Assembly: GCF_016802725.1 (NCBI RefSeq)
Contig: NC_052678.1
Span: 1,962,501 to 2,026,500 of the forward strand
Source of the DNA: Solenopsis invicta
Lineage: Eukaryota; Arthropoda; Insecta; Hymenoptera; Formicidae
Direction of reading: 5' to 3'
Length of the DNA stretch: 64,000 nt
A program made the translations under genes and the position numbers. The notes below the pieces were generated by a model that saw nothing but the letters and a program-made list of their open reading frames with translations, ran no database searches and was not told the origin of the DNA. This document shows, one piece after another, positions 1 to 13,129 of this stretch; position 1 is the first letter of the stretch, and every line of letters begins with the position of its first letter.

Positions 1-446
1 AAAATATACACACTTAAATTTATTTATTTATTATGTATTTACCTTACTTATTAATTAATCCGGTTACAAATGTATGAAACCAGAAGAAACACGCAGTGCT
101 GAGGCCTTTAAGACTCATCTTGTTAAATAAAACGTACAATAAGCATTAGAATTATTTATATACTTTCCTTCAATCATTTGATACTTCTTTCAAATTTCAA
201 TTTATATTCAAATTATACATTTCATTAATGACTTGGAGACAGATCTGTAGGCGCTAGGATAATAACTCCAATAAATTCAAACTTGTCATTCATCGAACGA
301 GTTGCTGCTTTTATTTTAGAATGACAGAGACTTGTGTTATACAACGAAAAATTCAATATTGTTTTGTATAATAACTTTAATTACTAGGACGTTTATTAGA
401 CACGTCTGTTCTATTGCTTTTCCTACGCAGTAACTCACAGAACATA
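1..446. repeat. GF1 giant foldback, right-arm end (cut by window edge)
   Basis: This is the outer end of a right arm of the giant foldback family GF1. It is repeated in the same orientation at about 6739-7184 and 15340-15780, and as the reverse complement at 1352-1795 and 8090-8533. The rest of this element lies left of the window. It ends at a TA that forms the target duplication of the adjacent mariner. Confidence 0.85.
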
Positions 447-1351
447 CGAGGTGTGATCAAAAAGTAAGGTGACTTTTCATTTTTATAAAAAAATATTCAT
501 TTATTCATCCAAAATTATGTTATCCCCTTCAAAATAATCCCCCTCTGATACAATGCATTTGTGCCAGCGCTTTTTCCTGTCGTCAAAACATTTCTGAAAT
601 GCATTTTTGGGTATTGCCTTGAGCTCCTAACGCGATGCAGCCTTAATCTCCTCAATCGTGGCAAATCTTCGTCCTTTCATAGGCCTTTTCAATTTTGGGA
701 AGAGGAAAAAGTCGCAGGGAGCCAAGTCTGGTGAATACGGTGGCTGAGGCATGATGATAGTATTGTTTTTAGCCAAAAAAGTACTCACTAGTAACGACGA
801 ATTTCGCTGACACGCGTGTCATACCCAAAACATCCGTTAAAATTGATTGGCATGAGCCAAACGATATGTTAAGATCATCAGCTATTTCTCTAATCGTGAT
901 TCGACGATTTTTCAACACAATTTCTTTCACTTCCTGAACATTTTCGTCGGTTTTTGACGTGTTGGGCCGACTAGAGCGGGATTCATCGTTAACATTTTCT
1001 CGACCCTCTTGGAATAACTTATACCATTTATAAACATTTTTTTTGCTCAAAGTTGACTCACCGTACGCCACTGTCAACATTTCAAGAGATTTTGAACACT
1101 TAATACCATTTTTTACACAAAAATTAATACAAACTCTCTGCTCCATTATTTTCAACATCAAAAAATCGCCGAGCACACAAACATGAGTCTAATCTTTATG
1201 CCTCTCACATAAAAACAACACATGCTATATAGTCAAAACTGTGAACATATGATCGTGACGAGTGTACCAACACAAAAAAAAAAATTTTTTAATTAGAGTG
1301 TACAGAGCGCGCGAAATTCAAAAAGTCATCTTACTTTTTGATCACACCTCG
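447..1351 (-). mobile_element. Deleted mariner A, copy 1 (905 bp)
   Basis: This is a mariner element bounded by inverted repeats that start CGAGGTGTGATCAAAAAGTA and flanked by TA on both sides (445-446 and 1352-1353). A full-length mariner is about 1.3 kb, so roughly 400 bp is missing from the middle. It sits at the exact centre of a palindrome made by two GF1 arms. Copy 2, at 7185-8089, is almost identical and has one change in its left inverted repeat. Confidence 0.93.
501..1146 (-). pseudogene. Mariner transposase remnant, internally deleted
   Basis: The minus-strand frame starts at MEQRVCINFC (ATG at 1144-1146) and encodes the N-terminal mariner helix-turn-helix region: the AYGESTLSKKNVYKWYK segment, then the second helix-turn-helix ending GMTRVSAKFV. 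After KFV an internal deletion removes the first two catalytic Asp boxes (GDE and HDN) and shifts the frame, so translation stops within a few residues. In another frame the C-terminal part is still recognisable, with YSPDLAPCDFFLFPKLKRPM and the YFEGD ending; its stop is at 501-503. This part also has an internal stop in place of a coding triplet near 627. It cannot encode an active transposase. It is closely related to the deleted mariner at 42240-43168. Confidence 0.9.
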
Positions 1352-2994
1352 TATGTTCTGTGAGTTGCTGCGTAGGAAAAGCAATAGAACAGACGTGTCT
1401 AATAAACGTCCTAGTAATTAAAGTTATTATACAAAACAATATTAAATTTTTCGTTGTATAACACAAATCTCTGTTATTCTAAAATAAAAGCAGCAACTCA
1501 TTCGATGAATGACAAGTTTGGATTTATTGGAGTTATTATCCTAGCGCCTACAGATCTGTCTCCAAGTCATTAATGAAATGTATAATTTGAATATAAATTG
1601 ATATTTGAAAGAAGTATCAAATGATTGAAGGAAAGTATATAAATAATTCTAATGCTTATTGTACGTTTTATTTAACAAGATGAGTCTTAAAGGCCTCAGC
1701 GCTGCGTGTTTCTTCTGGTTTCATACATTTGTAACCGGATTAATTAATAAGTAAGGTAAATACATAATAAATAAATAAATTTAAGTGTGTATATTTTTAT
1801 TCATTTGATACTTGTTTCAAATGTCAAATTTATTGAAAATATATATTACATTAATAACTTGGACGCAGATCTGACAGAGCAAAACACATTTTTCTTGAGA
1901 AAAGTAAAAAATACACATTCTAGACAATAGGAAGATAAAAATAGATTTAATAACGCGCAATCGATCTAATTAGCTTAGTTTGGTTACCATATTCATGTGC
2001 ACTTTGTCAATCATATGTTATAACATTTGGAAAATTTGATGCGTAGCATTCGTAAAAGCATTATACATGATATGTTATTTTCAACATTAAAAATACACGT
2101 AGATTTATGGATACAACTAATATACAATTATTAAAGTGCATGAAATTGCATGAGCATTCTAGTATTTATTAAATTACCTTGAATTACAAATTAAATATAT
2201 TTTTTCTTTTGCAATTTTCTTTCTTTCTCGTTATTATACAACTCTGTATTTTACTAATTTATTAATGCATTATATTGTTTTCTTTATTAGATTGTTTTTA
2301 GATTTGAAATTCTGATAGCAACGTTGAAATAAATGCTAATATGCAAGCAAGAAACAAACATGTTGCTGTGGGTAACACCCGATTATCCATGTCATTTATT
2401 GGCTATAATATGTATATATAAAAACTTTATCAAATTTTGAAAATAAATTTCATATGTTGGTTTTTTGAAAAATATTGAACTATTTATAACTTTTGTAACC
2501 GTAACGTTTTTAAAAATATTTTTTTTCATAACAAAAAATGTTTTTTAAAGTGTTAATAAAATATTACTTTGCTCATTGTATTGATGTGAAAAGGGGCGTG
2601 GTTTTGCACAACACACCATGTCTATACGTCCATCGCGTGAACGCTATTTCTACGCATCGTTTCTAATACATTATATTCTTCTTATTTACGTAAAAATTAA
2701 ACTTTCGCGACAATCGCAAGTATTATTTATTCTTGTTTAATGTTTAGCAAATAACCTGATAGACTAATTCCATGTCCATAGACATTTCTGACTGGGGCGG
2801 TTTTAATTTTTACCAACAAATTTTTTACGTAATGTAAATGTATTATCAAATAAAATTCAAAATATAAAAGTTCAGAAAAGTATTTAAATACAAAATACAA
2901 AATGCTCTTAAAAAATGTATGTAAATGTAAAATATAAAATGTATTTAAATACGTAATATATTTCAAATATATGTATTTCATACATATTTTTATA

Positions 2995-4280
2995 TTAGGA
3001 GTACAAATTGAAAACCGCCGTTTTCCAGTAGATGGCGCCAGCGGTAGATGCTGGCGCCAAACGTTAGATCAAAAATTTTAAATGTAAGGTTGGGCATCTG
3101 GCAACAATTCCTTATCATTGCAGTTGTGAATTTTTATCGGCGTTATATATTTTTTGTGATCGAAAATGTCAAAATTTGTGCCCAATAAGCGTCATTTGCG
3201 GGAAGTTTTGCTTTTTGCCTTCAATTCGAAAAAATCTGCGGCTGAGGCGCGTCGAATGATTGTAAAAACTTATGGTGAGGCTTCCATTAGTGAAAGAACG
3301 TGTCGAGAATGGTTCCAACGCTTCAAAAGTGGTGATTTCGGCGTAGAAAACAAGGAGCGTCCCGGACAGGTGAAAAAGTTTGAAGACGCACAATTGGAAA
3401 CATTACTGAATGAAGATTCATCTCAAACGCAACAGGAGCTTGCAGATTCATTGGGCGTGACTCAACAAGCTATTTCACATCGTTTGAAAACCATGGGAAT
3501 GATCCAAAAGCATGGACACTGGGTGCCATACGAATTAAAGCCGAGAGACGTCGAACGGCGTTTTTTCGCGTGCGAACAGCTGCTCCAACGGCAAAAACGG
3601 AAGGGTTTTCTGCATCGTATTGTAACCGGCGATGAAAAGTGGATCCATTATGATAATCTAAAGCGAAAAAAATCGTGGGGCTACCGCGGCCATGCATCAA
3701 CATCGACGGCCAAGCCAAACATCCATGGCTCGAAGCTCATGCTGTGCATTTGGTGGGACCAGCTCGGCGTGATTTATTATGAGCTGTTGCAACCCGGTGA
3801 AACTATCACAGGAGCTCGCTACCGAACACAATTAATGCGTTTGAGCCGAGCATTACAGGAAAAACGGCCACAATACGAACAAAGACACGAAAAAGTGATG
3901 TTGCTGCACGACAACGCTCGGCCACATGTTGCTCAGGTCGTTAAAACCTATCTGGAAACATTGAAATGGGACGTCTTACCTCATCCGCCGTATTCTCCTG
4001 ACATCGCCCCTTCAGATTACCACTTGTTCCGATCAATGGCGCATGGCCTGGCTGAGCAGCACTTCCATTATTACGAAGAGGCCAAAAGACTGGGTCGATT
4101 CATAGATCGCCGCAAAAGACGAGCAGTTCTTTCGACGCGGGATTCGTATGCTGCCCGGAAAGTGAGAGAAAGTAGTGGCCAGCGATGGACAATACTTTCA
4201 AGAATAAGTATGTAACCATTTTTCAACAATCAATCCTCAAATTTTGACAAAAAACGGCGGTTTTCAATTTGTACTCCTAA
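2995..4280 (+). mobile_element. Mos1-like mariner, copy 1 (1286 bp)
   Basis: Perfect 30-bp inverted repeats (outer bases TTAGGAGTACAAATTG) are flanked by TA at 2993-2994 and 4281-4282. The 1286-bp length equals that known for Drosophila Mos1, and the inverted repeat and 5' leader resemble the mauritiana subfamily. The opposite GF1 arm near 5540 keeps the uninterrupted site TTTTTATAGGAAATAA. The element therefore entered the left arm after the inverted repeat existed. Confidence 0.95.
3166..4207 (+). pseudogene. Mauritiana-type mariner transposase, C-terminus frameshifted
   Basis: The open frame from 3166 runs 349 codons. It has the N-terminal paired helix-turn-helix region (residues 1-115), the WVPYEL linker signature and the DD34D catalytic triad: D in VTGDEKW, D in LLHDNARPH, and D in APSDYHLF, with 34 residues between the last two. 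After HYYEEAK (about 4084-4090) one extra base shifts the frame, so the last 40 or so residues are not mariner-like. In the original frame the C-terminus is visible to a stop at 4205-4207 and also carries a TAG at 4103-4105 and a TGA at 4163-4165 where Trp codons are expected. The catalytic core is intact, but the protein is probably not functional. Confidence 0.92.
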
Positions 4281-4483
4281 TAGGAAATAATATTTATGTG
4301 CAAAATAATTATGTAAGAAATAATCTGTTGATTTATTTATAAATGTATTGAAAGATTTAATTAACACCTCGTGATGTTGATATTAATAATGTGTTCCTAA
4401 TAAGTGTTATAATTTCAGAAGTGAAATAAAACAGCAGCGTATAATTCACGATCTGAAACAAGCTGAACTCAGGCTCGTCCGTC

Positions 4484-5342
4484 AATATGGCCGTATTACA
4501 ATAATAAGATTGTAATTATCTTTTGGTCACAACAGATATGAACGCACTGCAAGCTGCAGCAACACTGGTACTGAAAAACTTCAGTCACTGACAAGGAAAC
4601 ACAGAAAAGTGTCGGCCTCAGATTAAAACGAGTTTTTAATATGTTGTAGTACAGAAATAAGGGACACGTATTTTTTTACACGTGCCCTAATACACTTTTA
4701 AGGGTAAAACATCCCTTTGAAGAAAATCGGGTTTTTTCTTTCGAAGCGTGTATCGTCGAAACTATAAGAGATAGAGAAAAATGTTCTCAATGAAAGTTGA
4801 ATGCATGTTTTTCTCTCATAAGTTGACAAATACATTTCGAGGACAGTCTGTGTCTAACGAAAACGCAGACATCGAGAAAAACATTTATTACAAAATAAAA
4901 CGACACTACACTGAAGAATAACAACAATTACGTGTTGTAAGACATTAATTTCTTGTTTAGAAAATAATATGTAATTAATATAAGTTAAACATTTATTTAC
5001 TGTTCTACATGATTTGACTAGAATATTTGTTCTCTTCAACAATTTACAGATAAGGAGACTTGGATTACAAAAAATTATTACTCATACATTCCATACCTTT
5101 ACTATCTAACGCCAACTCATCAATTAACAACAAGAGAACTAACATAAAACTAATTAAAAAATTAGTTAGAAATTTCAACTTTTATACTGCATTTATACAA
5201 TTCAATTAATGTGTTTATTAAATTCGGTTAGTGTAGAAATATGCATAACCACGCTACTGACGCGTGCACCTTGGGTCATTTCCTTACATACGTAACTCTT
5301 GAATCTATACAATACTGCCGAGACATAAGCATTCTAATTCAA
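4484..5342. repeat. GF1 copy 1 central loop
   Basis: This is the unpaired centre of the foldback. The stretch 4575-4790 (GTTGTAGTACAG, GGGACACGTA, CGTGCCCTAAT and so on) is related to sequence flanking the TTAA element at 22470-22529 and 24375-24540. No convincing gene is present; short open frames here are not conserved between the two loop copies. Confidence 0.7.
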
Positions 5343-7184
5343 GACGGACGAACCTGAGTTGAACTTGTTTTAGATCGTAAATTATACGCTGCTGTTTTAT
5401 TTCAGTTCTGAAATTATAACACTTATTAGGAACACATTATTAATATCAACATCACGAGGTAAATTAAATCTTTCAATACATTTATAAATAAATCAACAGA
5501 TTATTTCTTACATAATTATTTTGCACATAAATATTATTTCCTATAAAAATATGTATGAAATACATATATTTAAAATATATTACGTATTTAAATACATTTT
5601 ATATTTTACATTTACATACATTTTTTAAGAGCATTTTGTATTTTGTATTTAAATACTTTTCTGAACTTTTATATTTTGAATTTTATTTGTCAATACATTA
5701 ACATTACGTAAAAAATTTGTTGATAAAAATTAAAACCGCCCCAGTTAGAAATGTCTATGGACATGGAATTATTCCATTAGGTTATTTGCTAAACATTAAA
5801 TAAGAATAAATAATACTTGCGATTGTCGCGAAAGTTTAATTTTTACGTAAATAAGAAGAACATAATGTATTAGAAACGATGCGTAGAAATAGCGTTCACG
5901 CGAAGGACGTATAGATATGGTGTGTTGTGCAAAACCACGCCCCTTTTCACAATCGACACAATGAGCAAAGTAATATTTTATTAACACTTTAGAAAACATT
6001 TTTTGTTATAAAAGAAAATGTTTTCAAAAACGTTACGGTTACAAAAATTATAAATAATTCAATATTTTTCAGATAAACCAACATATTAAATTTATTTTCA
6101 AAATTTGATTAAGTTTTTATATACATATTATAGCTAATAAGTGACATCGATAATCGGGCGTTACCCACAGCAAAATGTTTGTTTGTTGCTGGCATGTTAT
6201 TCGCAATTATTTTAACGTTGCTATCAAAATTTTAAATTTAAAAACAATTTAATAAAGAAAACAATATAATACATTAATAAATTAGTCAAATATATAGTTG
6301 TATAATAACGAGAAAAAAAGAAAATTGCAAAAGAAAAAATATTATTAATTTTTAATTCAAGGTAATTTAATAAATACTAGAATGCTCATGCAATTTCATG
6401 CAGTTTAATAATTGCATATTAGTTGTATCAATAAATCTACGTGTATTTTTAATGTTGAAAATATATCATGTATTATGCTTTTACGAATGCTACGCATCAA
6501 ATTTTCCAAATGTTATAACATATGATTGACAAAGTGCACATGAATATGGTAACCAAACTAAGGTAATTAGATCGATTGCGCGTTATTAAATCTATTTTTA
6601 TCTTCCTATTGCCTAGAATGTGTATTTTTTACTTTTCTCAAGAAAAATGTGTTTTGCTCTGTCAGATCTGCGTCCAAGTTATTAATGTAATATATATTTT
6701 CAATAAATTTGACATTTGAAACAAGTATCAAATGAATAAAAATATACACACTTAAATTTATTTATTTATTATGTATTTACCTTACTTATTAATTAATCCG
6801 GTTACAAATGTATGAAACCAGAAGAAACACGCAGCGCTGAGGCCTTTAAGACTCATCTTGTTAAATAAAACGTACAATAAGCATTAGAATTATTTATATA
6901 CTTTCCTTCAATCATTTGATACTTCTTTCAAATTTCAATTTATATTCAAATTATACATTTCATTAATGACTTGGAGACAGATCTGTAGGCGCTAGGATAA
7001 TAACTCCAATAAATTCAAACTTGTCATTCATCGAACGAGTTGCTGCTTTTATTTTAGAATGACAGAGACTTGTGTTATACAACGAAAAATTCAATATTGT
7101 TTTGTATAATAACTTTAATTACTAGGACGTTTATTAGACACGTCTGTTCTATTGCTTTTCCTACGCAGTAACTCACAGAACATA

Positions 7185-8089
7185 CGAGTTGTGATCAAAA
7201 AGTAAGGTGACTTTTCATTTTTATAAAAAAATATTCATTTATTCATCCAAAATTATGTTATCCCCTTCAAAATAATCCCCCTCTGATACAATGCATTTGT
7301 GCCAGCGCTTTTTCCTGTCGTCAAAACATTTCTGAAATGCATTTTTGGGTATTGCCTTGAGCTCCTAACGCGATGCAGCCTTAATCTCCTCAATCGTGGC
7401 AAATCTTCGTCCTTTCATAGGCCTTTTCAATTTTGGGAAGAGGAAAAAGTCGCAGGGAGCCAAGTCTGGTGAATACGGTGGCTGAGGCATGATGATAGTA
7501 TTGTTTTTAGCCAAAAAAGTACTCACTAGTAACGACGAATTTCGCTGACACGCGTGTCATACCCAAAACATCCGTTAAAATTGATTGGCATGAGCCAAAC
7601 GATATGTTAAGATCATCAGCTATTTCTCTAATCGTGATTCGACGATTTTTCAACACAATTTCTTTCACTTCCTGAACATTTTCGTCGGTTTTTGACGTGT
7701 TGGGCCGACTAGAGCGGGATTCATCGTTAACATTTTCTCGACCCTCTTGGAATAACTTATACCATTTATAAACATTTTTTTTGCTCAAAGTTGACTCACC
7801 GTACGCCACTGTCAACATTTCAAGAGATTTTGAACACTTAATACCATTTTTTACACAAAAATTAATACAAACTCTCTGCTCCATTATTTTCAACATCAAA
7901 AAATCGCCGAGCACACAAACATGAGTCTAATCTTTATGCCTCTCACATAAAAACAACACATGCTATATAGTCAAAACTGTGAACATATGATCGTGACGAG
8001 TGTACCAACACAAAAAAAAAAATTTTTTAATTAGAGTGTACAGAGCGCGCGAAATTCAAAAAGTCATCTTACTTTTTGATCACACCTCG
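7185..8089 (-). mobile_element. Deleted mariner A, copy 2 (905 bp)
   Basis: This is a near-identical copy of 447-1351, carried along by the tandem duplication. It is flanked by TA at 7183-7184 and 8090-8091 and lies at the centre of the palindrome between the right arm of GF1 copy 1 and the left arm of GF1 copy 2. The left inverted repeat has one mismatch (CGAGTTGTGATC against CGAGGTGTGATC). Its transposase remnant (7239-7884, minus strand) has the same internal deletion and frameshift as copy 1. Confidence 0.93.
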
Positions 8090-9732
8090 TATGTTCTGTG
8101 AGTTGCTGCGTAGGAAAAGCAATAGAACAGACGTGTCTAATAAACGTCCTAGTAATTAAAGTTATTATACAAAACAATATTAAATTTTTCGTTGTATAAC
8201 ACAAATCTCTGTTATTCTAAAATAAAAGCAGCAACTCATTCGATGAATGACAAGTTTGGATTTATTGGAGTTATTATCCTAGCGCCTACAGATCTGTCTC
8301 CAAGTCATTAATGAAATGTATAATTTGAATATAAATTGATATTTGAAAGAAGTATCAAATGATTGAAGGAAAGTATATAAATAATTCTAATGCTTATTGT
8401 ACGTTTTATTTAACAAGATGAGTCTTAAAGGCCTCAGCGCTGCGTGTTTCTTCTGGTTTCATACATTTGTAACCGGATTAATTAATAAGTAAGGTAAATA
8501 CATAATAAATAAATAAATTTAAGTGTGTATATTTTTATTCATTTGATACTTGTTTCAAATGTCAAATTTATTGAAAATATATATTACATTAATAACTTGG
8601 ACGCAGATCTGACAGAGCAAAACACATTTTTCTTGAGAAAAGTAAAAAATACACATTCTAGACAATAGGAAGATAAAAATAGATTTAATAACGCGCAATC
8701 GATCTAATTAGCTTAGTTTGGTTACCATATTCATGTGCACTTTGTCAATCATATGTTATAACATTTGGAAAATTTGATGCGTAGCATTCGTAAAAGCATT
8801 ATACATGATATGTTATTTTCAACATTAAAAATACACGTAGATTTATGGATACAACTAATATACAATTATTAAAGTGCATGAAATTGCATGAGCATTCTAG
8901 TATTTATTAAATTACCTTGAATTACAAATTAAATATATTTTTTCTTTTGCAATTTTCTTTCTTTCTCGTTATTATACAACTCTGTATTTTACTAATTTAT
9001 TAATGCATTATATTGTTTTCTTTATTAGATTGTTTTTAGATTTGAAATTCTGATAGCAACGTTGAAATAATTGCTAATATGCAAGCAAGAAACAAACATG
9101 TTGCTGTGGGTAACACCCGATTATCCATGTCATTTATTGGCTATAATATGTATATATAAAAACTTTATCAAATTTTGAAAATAAATTTCATATGTTGGTT
9201 TTTTGAAAAATATTGAACTATTTATAACTTTTGTAACCGTAACGTTTTTAAAAATATTTTTTTTCATAACAAAAAATGTTTTTTAAAGTGTTAATAAAAT
9301 ATTACTTTGCTCATTGTATTGATGTGAAAAGGGGCGTGGTTTTGCACAACACACCATGTCTATACGTCCATCGCGTGAACGCTATTTCTACGCATCGTTT
9401 CTAATACATTATATTCTTCTTATTTACGTAAAAATTAAACTTTCGCGACAATCGCAAGTATTATTTATTCTTGTTTAATGTTTAGCAAATAACCTGATAG
9501 ACTAATTCCATGTCCATAGACATTTCTGACTGGGGCGGTTTTAATTTTTACCAACAAATTTTTTACGTAATGTAAATGTATTATCAAATAAAATTCAAAA
9601 TATAAAAGTTCAGAAAAGTATTTAAATACAAAATACAAAATGCTCTTAAAAAATGTATGTAAATGTAAAATATAAAATGTATTTAAATACGTAATATATT
9701 TCAAATATATGTATTTCATACATATTTTTATA

Positions 9733-11018
9733 TTAGGAGTACAAATTGAAAACCGCCGTTTTCCAGTAGATGGCGCCAGCGGTAGATGCTGGCGCCAAAC
9801 GTTAGATCAAAAATTTTAAATGTAAGGTTGGGCATCTGGCAACAATTCCTTATCATTGCAGTTGTGAATTTTTATCGGCGTTATATATTTTTTGTGATCG
9901 AAAATGTCAAAATTTGTGCCCAATAAGCGTCATTTGCGGGAAGTTTTGCTTTTTGCCTTCAATTCGAAAAAATCTGCGGCTGAGGCGCGTCGAATGATTG
10001 TAAAAACTTATGGTGAGGCTTCCATTAGTGAAAGAACGTGTCGAGAATGGTTCCAACGCTTCAAAAGTGGTGATTTCGGCGTAGAAAACAAGGAGCGTCC
10101 CGGACAGGTGAAAAAGTTTGAAGACGCACAATTGGAAACATTACTGAATGAAGATTCATCTCAAACGCAACAGGAGCTTGCAGATTCATTGGGCGTGACT
10201 CAACAAGCTATTTCACATCGTTTGAAAACCATGGGAATGATCCAAAAGCATGGACACTGGGTGCCATACGAATTAAAGCCGAGAGACGTCGAACGGCGTT
10301 TTTTCGCGTGCGAACAGCTGCTCCAACGGCAAAAACGGAAGGGTTTTCTGCATCGTATTGTAACCGGCGATGAAAAGTGGATCCATTATGATAATCTAAA
10401 GCGAAAAAAATCGTGGGGCTACCGCGGCCATGCATCAACATCGACGGCCAAGCCAAACATCCATGGCTCGAAGCTCATGCTGTGCATTTGGTGGGACCAG
10501 CTCGGCGTGATTTATTATGAGCTGTTGCAACCCGGTGAAACTATCACAGGAGCTCGCTACCGAACACAATTAATGCGTTTGAGCCGAGCATTACAGGAAA
10601 AACGGCCACAATACGAACAAAGACACGAAAAAGTGATGTTGCTGCACGACAACGCTCGGCCACATGTTGCTCAGGTCGTTAAAACCTATCTGGAAACATT
10701 GAAATGGGACGTCTTACCTCATCCGCCGTATTCTCCTGACATCGCCCCTTCAGATTACCACTTGTTCCGATCAATGGCGCATGGCCTGGCTGAGCAGCAC
10801 TTCCATTATTACGAAGAGGCCAAAAGACTGGGTCGATTCATAGATCGCCGCAAAAGACGAGCAGTTCTTTCGACGCGGGATTCGTATGCTGCCCGGAAAG
10901 TGAGAGAAAGTAGTGGCCAGCGATGGACAATACTTTCAAGAATAAGTATGTAACCATTTTTCAACAATCAATCCTCAAATTTTGACAAAAAACGGCGGTT
11001 TTCAATTTGTACTCCTAA
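9733..11018 (+). mobile_element. Mos1-like mariner, copy 2 (1286 bp)
   Basis: This is a copy of 2995-4280 at the 6738-bp offset, with the same perfect terminal inverted repeats and TA flanks. The empty site is kept in the partner arm near 12290. The encoded protein is identical to that of copy 1, so the two copies arose by segmental duplication and not by separate transposition. Confidence 0.95.
9904..10945 (+). pseudogene. Mauritiana-type mariner transposase, C-terminus frameshifted (copy 2)
   Basis: The 349-codon frame is identical in translation to that at 3166. The DD34D residues are present (VTGDEKW, LLHDNARPH, APSDYHLF). The same +1 frameshift after HYYEEAK and the same two stop codons in the ancestral C-terminal frame are present, so the damage predates the duplication. 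Confidence 0.92.
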
Positions 11019-13129
11019 TAGGAAATAATATTTATGTGCAAAATAATTATGTAAGAAATAATCTGTTGATTTATTTATAAATGTATTGAAAGATTTAATT
11101 AACACCTCGTGATGTTGATATTAATAATGTGTTCCTAATAAGTGTTATAATTTCAGAAGTGAAATAAAACAGCAGCGTATAATTCACGATCTGAAACAAG
11201 CTGAACTCAGGCTCGTCCGTCAATATGGCCGTATTACAATAATAAGATTGTAATTATCTTTTGGTCACAACAGATATGAACGCACTGCAAGCTGCAGCAA
11301 CACTGGTACTGAAGGACTTCAGTCACTGACAAGGAAACACAGAAAAGTGTCCGCGTCAGATTAAAACGAGTTTTTAATATGTTGTAGTACAGATAAAAAT
11401 AAGGGACACGTATTTTTTTACACGTGCCCTAATACACTTTTAAGGGTAAAACATCCCTTTGAAGAAAATCGGGTGTTTTCTTTCGAAGCGTGTATCGTCG
11501 AAACTATAAGAGATAGAGAAAAATGTTCTCAATGAAAGTTGAATGCATGTTTTTCTCTCATAAGTTGACAAAAACATTTCGAGGACAGTCTGTGTCTAAC
11601 ATGAAAACGCAGACATCGAGAAAAACATTTACTACAAAATAAAACGACACTACACTGAAGAATAACAACAATTACGTGGTGTAAGACATTAATTTCTTGT
11701 TTAGAAAATAATATGTAATTAATATAAGTTAAACATTTATTTACTGGTCTACATGATTCGACTAGAATATTTGTTCTCTTCAACAATTTACTGATAAGAA
11801 GACTTGGATTACAAAAAATTATTACTCATACATTCCATACCTTTACTATCTAACGCCAACTCATCAATTAACAACAAGAGAACTAACTTAAAACTAATTA
11901 AAAAATTAGTTAGAAATTTCATCTTTTATACTGCATTTATACAATTCAATTAATGTGTTTATTAAATTCGGTTAGTGTAGAAATATGCATAACCACGCTA
12001 CTGACGCGTGCACCTTGGGTCATTTCCTTACATACATAACTCTTGAATCTATACATGTCAATACTGCCGAGACATAAGCATTCTAATTCAAGACGGACGA
12101 ACCTGAGTTGAACTTGTTTTAGATCGTAAATTATACGCTGCTGTTTTATTTCAGTTCTGAAATTATAACACTTATTGGGAACACATTATTAATATCAACA
12201 TCACGAGGTAAATTAAATCTTTCAATACATTTATAAATAAATCAACAAATTATTTCTTACATAATTATTTTGCACATAAATATTATTTCCTATAAAAATA
12301 TTTATAAAATACATATATTTGAAATATATTACGTATTTAAATACATTTTATATTTTACATTTACATACATTTTTTAAGATCATTTTGTATTTTGTATTTA
12401 AATACTTTTCTGAACTTTTATATTTTGAATTTTATTTGTTAATACATTAACATTACATAAAAAATTTGTTGATAAAAATTAAAACCGCCCCAGTTAGAAA
12501 TGTCTATGGACATGGAATTATTCCATTAGGTTATTTGCTAAACATTAAACAAGAATAAATAATACTCGCGATTGTCGCGAAAGTTAAATTTTTACGTAAA
12601 TAAGAAGAACATAATGTATTAGAAACGATGCGTAAAAATAGCGTTCACGCGAAGGACGTATAGACATGGTGTGTTGTGCAAAACCGCGCCCCTTTTCACA
12701 ATCGACACAATGAGCAAAGTAATATTTTATTAACACTTTAGAAAACATTTTTTGTTATAAAAGAAAATGTTTTCAAAAACGTTACGGTTACAAAAATTAT
12801 AAATAATTCAATATTTTTCAGAGAAACCAACATATTAAATTTATTTTCAAAATTTGATTAAGTTTTTATATACATATTATAGCTAATAAGTGACATGGAT
12901 AATCGGGCGTTACCCACAGCAAAATGTTTGTTTGTTGCTGGCATGTTATTCGCAATTATTTTAACGTTGCTATCAAAATTTTAAATTTAAAAACAATTTA
13001 ATAAAGAAAACAATATAATACATTAATAAATTAGTCAAATATATAGTTGTATAATAACGAGAAAAAAAGAAAATTGCAAAAGAAAAAATATATTTAATTT
13101 TTAATTCAAGGTAATTTAATAAATACTAG

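Larger units (their letters stand above)
1352..7184. repeat. GF1 giant foldback element, copy 1
   Basis: This is a large inverted repeat. The left arm (1352-4483) matches the reverse complement of the right arm (5343-7184), apart from a mariner inserted in the left arm at 2995-4280. Without that insertion each arm is about 1.84 kb. The central loop is 4484-5342. Arm landmarks are a GGACGCAGATCTGACAGAGC-type segment near 1861 and its complement near 6657. I see no intact gene of its own and no recognised transposase. Related but diverged sequence occurs at 26765-26983, 28555-29078 and 30590-31080, so GF1 is a repeat family and not a single duplication. Its superfamily is unknown to me. Confidence 0.85.
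6739..13129. repeat. Second unit of the 6738-bp tandem repeat
   Basis: Sequence from 6739 repeats that from 1 with an offset of exactly 6738. From 6739 to about 11311 only isolated changes are seen (for example aaatgct versus aattgct near 2328 and 9066). From about 11312 onward substitutions and small indels become frequent and the offset drifts. The repeat continues, interrupted by the solo LTR at 13130, to about 15780. Confidence 0.93.

Noticed and set aside
2727..2981. 84-codon minus-strand open frame (and its copy at 9465-9719)
   Set aside because: Low-complexity Tyr/Leu/Phe-rich translation of AT-rich foldback arm; no family features, and conserved only because of the recent duplication.
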